Shown here piece by piece: positions 56,320 to 64,000 of a stretch of DNA of 64,000 nucleotides. The position numbers and the translations under genes are program-made. This DNA is from Aplectana chamaeleonis. Taxonomy: Eukaryota > Nematoda > Chromadorea > Rhabditida > Cosmocercidae. The stretch lies in NCBI GenBank assembly GCA_029168955.1, contig JAPDOI010000214.1, forward strand, positions 1,166,508 through 1,230,507, in the 5' to 3' direction. The notes beneath the pieces were generated by a model. That model saw nothing but the letters and a program-made list of their open reading frames with translations, had not been told where the DNA came from and made no database searches. How positions within the stretch are numbered: position 1 is the stretch's first letter; each line of letters begins with the position of its first letter.

Positions 56320-57900
56320 TTGGATCATACAGATTGTTGGACGTCATTGAATCCTTCGAATTTAGTGAGGGAATGGGTTTCAACTGGATTCAAAGTCACT
56401 TCATGGATGGTGCAAGTGTCCAGCACGCTCAATCGTCGTTCAGCTTTTCTTCATGGGGAGTTCGTTGATGAGGCGGTCGATGCTTTGATGAGGACTCAAG
56501 CCGTAGAGAAGGTCGATAGAAAACCCGCGATAGTTTCGTCGCTATCAGTAGCGGAAGGCGAGAAACGGAGGCCAATACTGGACCTTCCATGGTTCAATCC
56601 TGTTGTGGTAAAAGAAACCGTGAGGTTTGAGGACGTGACCAAGGCGTGGGACGTTATCAGGGGATCAAAATTCCTTAGCACTTCTTATCTCCATCCGGTT
56701 ACCATCATCGGAAATTTTTCGGATTTGAGTGGAAGGGGGAGTTTTTATGTGTTTCGTGTCCTCCCATTCGGTTACATACCGCCTCCTTTTATATTAACGA
56801 AAATTTTCAAACCTCTCCTTAGTAAATTGAGAAAATTTGGAGAAATATCTGTCTATACATAGATGCGAGGGCAGAAGGAGTAGCTAAAGCTGTTAGCTTG
56901 GTTTGTGGAGATTTTGAGAAAGCCGGAGATGTGGCTTCTAAAGAGAAAAGCAAGTTGGTTCTTTCGAGTCAGGGCGCCTGGCTTGGTTTTGATATTAACT
57001 TGAGTGAAAGGTTTGTGAGCATGTTTGAGAATAGAATCAGAAAAGCCGTGCGACGGCTTCAGAGTCTGCGAGACTCTAAGAAACCTCTGAGAGAGAGACT
57101 AAGGTTCATCGGAACCGTTGTATCGATGTGGTTCGTTTTAGGAGATGAAAATGTACTCCATATTCGGGCTATGGATAACAAAGTTGTGTTAATGGTGGCT
57201 CTCTGGATTTTCATGGGCATGTAGATGTTGACAAGGTGGAGATCTTGTTCTGGGAAGACAGATTTCGCATGGTCAGTTTCATAGAAATTTCGATGTGTAA
57301 GATTTTTTTTCCATCAATTGTCATTCGCTCGTAGCAGCTTCGGGCTAGGTGCAGTAATGTTGACTAGTGAGGGCAGGGAAGCCATTGCTAAGAACATATC
57401 CATGCAGTTTATCGATTGTTTCCAGTATACACAAAGAACTTATAGCAGTGAAACTTGACTTTGGAGCATGGAAAGACAAGCTTAGGGGCTTGAATGTTGA
57501 ATTCAGAGTGGATAATCAAAGTGCAGTGGTCATTTGAGGAAGGGCAGCACTGTCCCCGCTTTACATAACCTAGCTCATAGTATTTTGGGTATCATCAAAA
57601 CGTATCCAATTGCAGTGGTTTTCAAGTGGATCTCCAAAGGAGATAACACAGAAGCAGATCTAGCAAGCAGAATCATAGGTTACGATGAGTGGTTTAAGAA
57701 CATATTGTTTTTGCTACAGCATCCTTGGGGTCAAGCAATGATGGATATGTTTTGCGTCTTCACGTAACACCAAAATGACGTATTTCGTCGGCATGGTCAG
57801 TTCCTCTTCAGTTTTTAGTTGGAGTGGACGCCCTTTGTCGGGATTCGCGTAAGTTAGTTCCCCCACCTGATTTGATCCATGCGGCAGTTTTGTTTTGAAG
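56320..57900 (+). pseudogene. Reverse transcriptase/RNase H of the PAT-like element
   Basis: Reverse transcriptase motifs appear in order: KRRPILDLPWFN, FEDVTKAWDVI, FYVFRVLPFGYIPPPFILTK, then a broken catalytic region near 56862. The connection GAWLGFDINLSERF follows. RNase H motifs are EFRVDNQSAVVI near 57500, ISKGDNTEADLASR and YDEWFKN, with VGVDALCRDSRK and PPPDLI near 57830-57890 in another frame. In-frame stops lie at 56860, 57222 and 57536, so the copy is inactive. The order fits the DIRS/PAT type rather than LTR or LINE types. Confidence 0.78.
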
Positions 57901-59556
57901 GAGGTCAGAGTCTGAGCTATTCTTGGTATTCCTTGCTGGCCCTCTCCTTGGTCCTTTTCAGCTCTTAACAGGGTTCGGAGGAGATCGGATTGGGGAGGTT
58001 AGAGATAAGGTTCTGTTTCCCACAGAGATCAAACTATTTTCTCCTCCATTCTTGCCCTCAGCAGCCTTTCCTTCGCAGTTTTTGTCATTCCCGCTCGTTT
58101 TTTTGTTTCTAGACTGTTCTCCTGTTAAGGTACCTAGTCGTAGGTTCGACTTTCTCTGACCCCCGGCTTTGTCGTTCCTAGCATATAAAGCCCTTTGCGC
58201 AGTGTTCCGAGTCGGAGAGGAGATTCTAGGAGTGAGAGGGGTAAGTTTATGACGAGTGACCCTGATGAATCGGGTCAGGAGGCATAAAGTACCCTTTTCA
58301 CGACGGAATCCAGGAACCGCAGACGAGGAACACTGCGGACGAGTTGTAACTGGAGTAGAGCGGCTATTGGCTGTTGTGGGTTGACTGAGTATCATAGGGG
58401 CGGATGGAGGTACGCAGCGGAGTTTCCGGGAATGACATTCCATTCTAGGCTTTGGCATAGTCACAGGCAGTGACTTGATTTTTTGTGGCTGGGTTTTCAG
58501 TGTATGGTCTAATCAGGAAGTTGTTTTATAGAGGCTGAATAGGGCGTAGGGATAGGGAGTGCAAGTTGATTCACACATTGCGTTTCCATGTGATGCTTAT
58601 ATATATTTTTTGCAGAAATGGAAGACCGATGGATGCGGCACGGGTGGTAGCATCACCGAAATATGAGGATATGTGGGGCAGACAACAGGCGTCGGCAGGT
58701 GTGCACGAGTTCAGAAGTGACAGTTTTGACACGTGCTCTCGAGCTAGGCATGACGACGACGATAATTCGGCGCAGTGGTTGAGAGGCCAGCTCACAGTCG
58801 ACGAGACTTCGAGTGGTTCGATTAAAGGTCACGGAAGTTGGCCCGGTTTCCAATCTATTTTGAGTTGATCCTTGCCTTTGTGTTCTAGTTACTCTCACCG
58901 GTTCTCCCGGAATATTTTTGTCCGGCGCATGGCTTTCCTGTAGGCTTTGGCTACCGTTTAGTCTCTGGTGGATGTTTACGGTGTACTGGTTTTTCTCGCC
59001 TCCATTGCTTTTTGATTTGGCAGCTTTTCATGTTATTTGAGTGTTTGTGGAAATTTGTATTTTGTAGTTCTGGCTCATTCTGGCTATGTTTTCTATTCGC
59101 GTTATGGTGTATGTGCTCATAAGGGTTTAGATAGCCTTTGTAGCTTTTATTGAGTTTTTAGAAGTACACGGGACGTTTTCACTCTACCGCTATAGCCTGA
59201 CGTTCATGGTGCTCGTATAAGGCTTTTTCCTATATTTGGATTTCTCAGTTTTAGGGACTTTTGTGTTCCTACAATGATGTTTGTTTGTCTGTTTTTACCA
59301 GTTTTATACTCAGTGTATAGCATTCTACTTTTCTTCAATGATCTTGAAAGTGAATATATCTTGTTTTTGATCTGATGCATTGGTTCTTGTGCTTGTTCCG
59401 TTACATTCGGACCGTTTTACTTTCGATATTGGTTTGTTCACTGCCTGTTGCCATATAAAGCCCTTTGCCATATAAAGCCCTTTGCGCAGTGTTCCGAGTC
59501 GGAGAGGAGATTCTAGGAGGTGAGAGGGGTGTTTATGACGAGTGACCCGATGAATC

Positions 59557-60020
59557 AAAAGGACATGGTGCGGTTGCGGTCACACACTAAAACTACGGTG
59601 GAAGACGCCTAATTTCATTATCGATCGACAGCACAGTTGATTTTTGGGATGAGTTTCCATTTTTTCTTGTTTTCTTCGGCATTACTTGTGTTTCTGACTC
59701 TTATAATATTACAGATAGAGGCTTTTCTTGGTGTGCGAGCGAAATTCGCCGTTTTTTCGGTTTCAAAACAGAATTTTGAAAAAAAAAACACTTTGAAGCT
59801 TGAACAAACGGCTAATTTCCCTCACGCGCTAGGAATAGCCCCTATTCGCAATATTTAAACAGTTAGAAACAATATAAAAGCCGAAACAAAACAAGAAAAG
59901 CCGTACCTTGCAGAGAAAATTAGCTGTGCGGTTGATCTATAATGAAATTAGGCGTCTTCCCCCGTAGTTTTAGTGTGTGACCGCCACCGCACTATGTCCT
60001 TTCAACATTGCGGTAAACTT
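59557..60020. mobile_element. TA MITE, left end removed by the PAT-like insertion
   Basis: Matches 31032-31494 of copy 1 and lacks the first 16 bases or so. The left part is replaced by the PAT-like element. The right end (CATTGCGGTAAACTTCAC) has also changed. Confidence 0.75.
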
Positions 60021-61269
60021 CACTAATCATGTAATTCTTTTTCGTAGATGCGTGAGACGCTCTAAGCTCTTCCCTTGTTAGTCGAGGTTTTTTTTTCAAT
60101 CACTGACACAATGTCGGTTTCGTTCTGCCGCAACGATTGACAAGATGGAATCGATCAGTCCTAACTTCCTCCTCCGAAGAAAAAACAAAGAAGAGGTTAT
60201 CGATCCTCTTGGAAAACACTCTGTCGTATGGCTAGAAAACACTTTGCCCAAGTTCACACTACAGTTTATTCGGAGCTGCTCGAAACTGGTCTTCAAAGAA
60301 GTTTCTCCCCTGGAGTCAGATGTCCAGGGACAGTGATCACGGTTCGCAATGATACTTTTGGTTCCTCATGGTAAATTGGCGCAAACTTGCGGGACATATG
60401 TCATGAAACACGTTCCTCTTAATAAGGAATTCAAAGTGTAAACGCATTCTTCTGCCGACTGAAACCTTGGCTTCCAACTTTTTTCTCTATTGAAAGTTTT
60501 TGGAGACAAATGTCTTTCAATAGATTGACTTCAGGAATGATACGCCATTGGTAGAAACAACCCTTTCCCAGTTGGCCGAAACACAGTTGGCCAATTTATT
60601 GATTTTTTTTTGAAATTTAATTTTCCTCCCGAACTTATTCGTTCAACCTTGAATTTTTGAATTTTTCTTCGAAATTCTTCCGCAACTGCCAAACGACTTT
60701 GTTTTGAATTTCGTTCGTTCGCAATTTTTTCGGACGATTTTTTCCATTTGTATATTCGGAGAAATTTCGAACAAAATCTTTTTGAAATTTTTGAGGTTTT
60801 TTGTTTGACATTTTCATCAGAATCGTACCACTATTTTACGTGGGACAGCTCTCTAGATGCCGCCAGACCGCTTGAAGGCAGTGTTCACGATAGGAATCCT
60901 TAGGGTGTTTTTGCAAAAATTGTAAGTATGGGTGACTACTGGAAGAGTTCCGCCGAAAATATTCTCTGAAATGCCGATGAAAGCCGAAAAACTGACGACA
61001 GAGGAAGCGATTGGACTTACTGGCCGTTTATGGCCCTTGTATACGTACAATGCTAAGTTCGTGTTAAGCACTCATAAATAATGGTTAGGGAGCCAGAACT
61101 GATGAGCAGTCAGCACGTTCATTCGATACCTTCTGCTTTTCTCGTGAACACTGTTTTGAGGAAATTAGGTTCGAAGCCATTCAGCAGTGGCGATTATATT
61201 TCGTTGCAGTGTGTTGATTTTTCACACTTGGGGTATTCTCGAGGCTTTGCATTGACATCGATGTTGTTA

Positions 61270-61515
61270 CAGTTGACCGCAATGTTAAAAGGATATGGTG
61301 CGGTTGCGGACTCGCACTAAATTACGGTAGAATCTGGCACTTTGCCAGATTTCGTCATCGGTCATGCGCCAACCGTCGTCTCTGCTCACCACGAGTGAAT
61401 ATCAGCTGTGGTGCTTGATCGGATGACGAAATCTGGGCAAAGGGACAGGATCTCTACTGCAGTTTTAGTGCGAGTCCGCAACCGCACCATGTCCTTTTAA
61501 CATTGCGGTCAACTG
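61270..61515. mobile_element. TA-flanked 246-bp MITE in the right arm of copy 2
   Basis: The ends CAGTTGACCGCAATGTTAAA and CATTGCGGTCAACTG are inverted, with TA at 61268-61269 and 61516-61517. The empty site is at about 32750 in copy 1 (GTTGTTAAACAG), so the insertion is recent or at least later than the arm duplication. Confidence 0.85.
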
Positions 61516-63820
61516 TAAACAGTCCTCCAGAAGCGGTGTGGAAATGGAATGAAGCGATACTCTATTAGATTCGCCAATGCACAAAATGCAGCTGAATAAA
61601 GATACATCTCGATATTCTCGTTTGGGAAATTCAGTAACGATATAAAAGCTCTGTTTCAGTGGATCGCTGAAAGTATTCATTTCCGGATGGCTTCAACTCT
61701 CCTTTTCACTTCTGGCGAGTTTTAAGTTTTGAAAATCATTTTTTGTCAGAAACGATTGAGCTTTCCACAGGGTAGGTAGGGTGATAAGAAATCCACGAGA
61801 TTCGAACGAAATTGGAGGACATTTATTGTGGTAAACGAACCAAAAACAGATCGCCACGATTACATCCAGTTTCTGCCAACTTCAGGATTGATTCAAATGT
61901 TATATTAGCAAGAAGTGATCCCTCGTGGATATATACTAGAGTATGTGATATCAAACGAATAAATATCGATTTTTCCGAATAAATTTAGTTTTTCTTCCAT
62001 GATCGGAATGGTTTCAACAGCACTTTTTATCACGCAAAAGGATACAAGTGGAAAAGGTTCTCATTTTTCATAAAGAAGTGGGGTTTCGTCTATTCATTAA
62101 CATGCCACAGCCAATTAATTCGAGTTTTTATTCGAATAGTCGAATAATCGAATAAATGGTTATAGCAATTCTGGTGATTAGACAGAAATTTACTTCTTTT
62201 CATCGATTCATGGAAACCTTGCCCCTCATGTAATGTCTGATACCAAAGGCAGTTAGAACCATCTCGTCCTCTAAGAAAATATAAGAGTTAATTGGAAAAT
62301 CGATATTATCCGGTGAAACGCTCCTAATATATACGTGGCAGCTACTTTTGCGCGCAGCGGATTTCTTTGAATAACTCTATGCTCACAACTGTTTCATCTC
62401 CTACTACCAGCAAGAAATGGCTGGCTGGCGCCCGGCCTCTCCGCCGCTGGTCGCCTCGCTATGCCACAAAACGAAAGGCCGGCTCCAACCGGCTCCTCCC
62501 CACTCACTGCCTGGGCAGCATTTGTTTTGGTTCAGCCAAACGAATGTTGACCAATCAACCGATCAGTTTGGTGAGTAAAGGGACAATACGGCCAAGATTG
62601 CATGTCAGAAGTCCACGGCAGAAGCAGCAGATTCTATTTGAGAAACCAGGAATTGTGAGAATTTTTCCGGAAAGCCGACAAAAAATGTGGCTGCTGGAAA
62701 CGCACAAAGGAGCTGAGTTCTTATACATTACTTTCAGTTCGGTGCCGTCTTTTTTTCTGCCATGCGGATCTACCAGATTGTGTAGAAGAAAGAGAGGCTG
62801 AGAGTCCCTGCCACTAAGGCAGGAGGTATCTTCGAAGAGCTTTCGCACTATATGCCGCATCGTTTGGTCAGTTACCAAACCTTTTTCAACTTTTTAGCAA
62901 ACATATCGACCTGAAAGAATCTCATTATGGCTGCGCGAAAACACTCGATCTTGTTCCCGAGTACGCAAAGTGTTTCCGTCATAGTCTCAATGCATGAGAG
63001 CAGCTATATGCATATCCTAAGAATGGATAATCGCTTTAGAGATACTTTTAGCCAAGGCTGTAACGGACTCCAACGTATTGCCATAAAGTTTGAGCAACCG
63101 AGAAAGTTTTCGAAAATACAATACCGCCCACGACATTGGGAAAATCGGCGTTTTCGGTGCTTTTTGGCCTGCAAAGTGCCAAGCTTTCTCATAATCTCTT
63201 TCTTTCAATGTGGTCGTTTGGGATGTCAGGGGCATATTTAGAATAAGCATTGTCCTAGAGCTCTTCATTTTGAGCTCATTGACTTGTTTCATTTCACCCG
63301 GCAAGATAAGGCATGTAGGGTTAACACACAATCCATTGTAGCGAGACCGAAAGCTAGACATCAGATTGAGGTGTTTTGCCCGGACAGAGCGCGGCGCTTT
63401 GCCGGGTGAAGTCAAATATTTGCAATTCAATTTGATGTCTAGCACTTTCAGTTTTCGTACACTCGATTGATTCTGTTAACTCTATATGCTATCTGTTTGC
63501 AGGGTGTAAGACATGTGTGAATTCAAGTAGAAGAGCTCTTGACGCTGATTCTAATTATGCCCCTGGCAACACAAATGGACCACTTTGAACGAAGATATAA
63601 GAAAGTAGAAGTTTCGAAGGAAAAAGCGCTGAAAACGTCGTTTTTCCTAAAGTCTCTTATGCGGTATTGTAGGCGGTTTTACTTCCCCTTGTACATGGGG
63701 GGAGTTTGTCTCCTCCTCTCCCCATCAAATTTTTGTCGGATTGGAGGAAGTGATGGAAATGAGCATTATGAGCAGTTTTTCTAAAACTCATGTCGCTATT
63801 CAGATCTTTTTCAGACCTAT

Positions 63821-63931
63821 GACTTTGTATACTGGAGGGAAAGTCTGTAGAGAAGGCCAAGCGCTACACGGGCGGCTACTGGAAGATTTGGCTTGAATCG
63901 GATGTATACGTCGTATTCGTCTATGAAGAGT
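63821..63931 (+). pseudogene. CAP-like GGYWKIW exon, inverted right arm of copy 2
   Basis: After a TTTTTCAG acceptor the plus strand matches the first exon of the CAP-like gene (compare 19822-19710). One extra T (CTTTGTATAC against CTGTATAC) shifts the frame before the GGYWKIWLES part. A real frameshift or a consensus error are both possible, since this end of the window has many extra bases. The window ends soon after. Confidence 0.4.
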
Positions 63932-64000
63932 AATTGTTTTTCTAACATAAGATCTCCACCTGAAAAACAGCGAAGGAGTGTTCTGTATAGATTACATCTA

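Larger units (their letters stand above)
54446..59556 (+). mobile_element. PAT-like (DIRS order) retroelement with split direct repeats
   Basis: The 5.1-kb insertion has the order A1 (54446-54634), interior, B1 (58182-58271), A2 (58289-58484), spacer, B2 (59469-59556). A1/A2 and B1/B2 are direct repeats. Split repeats of this kind are the hallmark of PAT/Ngaro-type tyrosine-recombinase retroelements, described in nematodes. Copy 1 has no element here: GGCCCAGGAGA is followed directly by the TA MITE. No target duplication is seen; about 16-19 bases of the MITE end are missing at the join. No tyrosine recombinase was recognised. B2 has an extra CATATAAAGCCCTTTGC. Confidence 0.8.
45083..64000. 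repeat. Segmental copy 2 (left arm, PAT-like insertion, inverted right arm), runs off the window
   Basis: 45085-51985 matches 16842-23738, and 51986-54445 matches 28514-31013. After the retroelement at 54446-59556, 59557-61890 matches 31032-33115. Positions 61500-64000 are the inverted counterpart of about 47900-50280. Differences from copy 1 are mostly single bases and small indels. The unit continues past the right end of the window. Confidence 0.85.

Noticed and set aside
1..64000. tRNA and rRNA genes
   Set aside because: I scanned for tRNA-like GGTTC...A boxes with a cloverleaf and for conserved rRNA words and saw none that I could support by eye.

Overview
The window looks like nuclear DNA of a nematode, probably from the rhabditid/strongylid/diplogastrid side of the tree. 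The reasons are short introns with TTTCAG- and TTTTAG-like acceptors, a splice acceptor 7 nt before an ATG (as for spliced-leader trans-splicing), a PAT-like retroelement, and a great density of small terminal-inverted-repeat (TIR) elements. I cannot name the species. Only a few loci carry convincing genes; most open frames are shadows of repeats.

Region 1 (about 1.0-11.7 kb, + strand) is a serpin gene without its 5' exon. Six constant exons (1028-3603) encode the serpin body. Four alternative last exons follow (4143-4298, 7577-7729, 10087-10248, 11500-11655). All four start in phase 0 and each carries its own hinge, reactive-centre loop (RCL), C-terminus and stop codon. One gene can therefore give four inhibitors, with predicted P1-P1' pairs Phe-Thr, Arg-Cys, Arg-Ser and Met-Ser. 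TIR elements fill most of the space between the cassettes. This is the most interesting system in the window.

Region 2 (11.7-16.8 kb) is repeats: a hAT-like element directly after the last serpin exon, a 1.6-kb inverted-repeat element, a 42-bp minisatellite and a 667-bp palindrome.

Regions 3 and 5 (16.8-34.9 kb and 45.1-64.0 kb) are two diverged copies of one large unit. Each unit has a left arm and an inverted right arm. The arms hold remnants of a small gene family whose last exons resemble CAP/SCP proteins. The copies differ by insertions that can be placed by comparison: a TTAA-flanked MITE, a TA-flanked MITE, a truncated non-LTR retrotransposon split by a hAT-like element (copy 1), and a 5.1-kb PAT-like retroelement with split direct repeats (copy 2).

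Region 4 (34.9-45.1 kb) lies between the two copies. It has a SET-domain gene (about 34.93-37.73 kb) with a GC-AG intron inside the SET motif. On the minus strand it has a lone serpin first exon (40718-40868) whose phase fits the truncated serpin of region 1. The rest is MITEs, a mariner remnant and sequence without recognisable genes.
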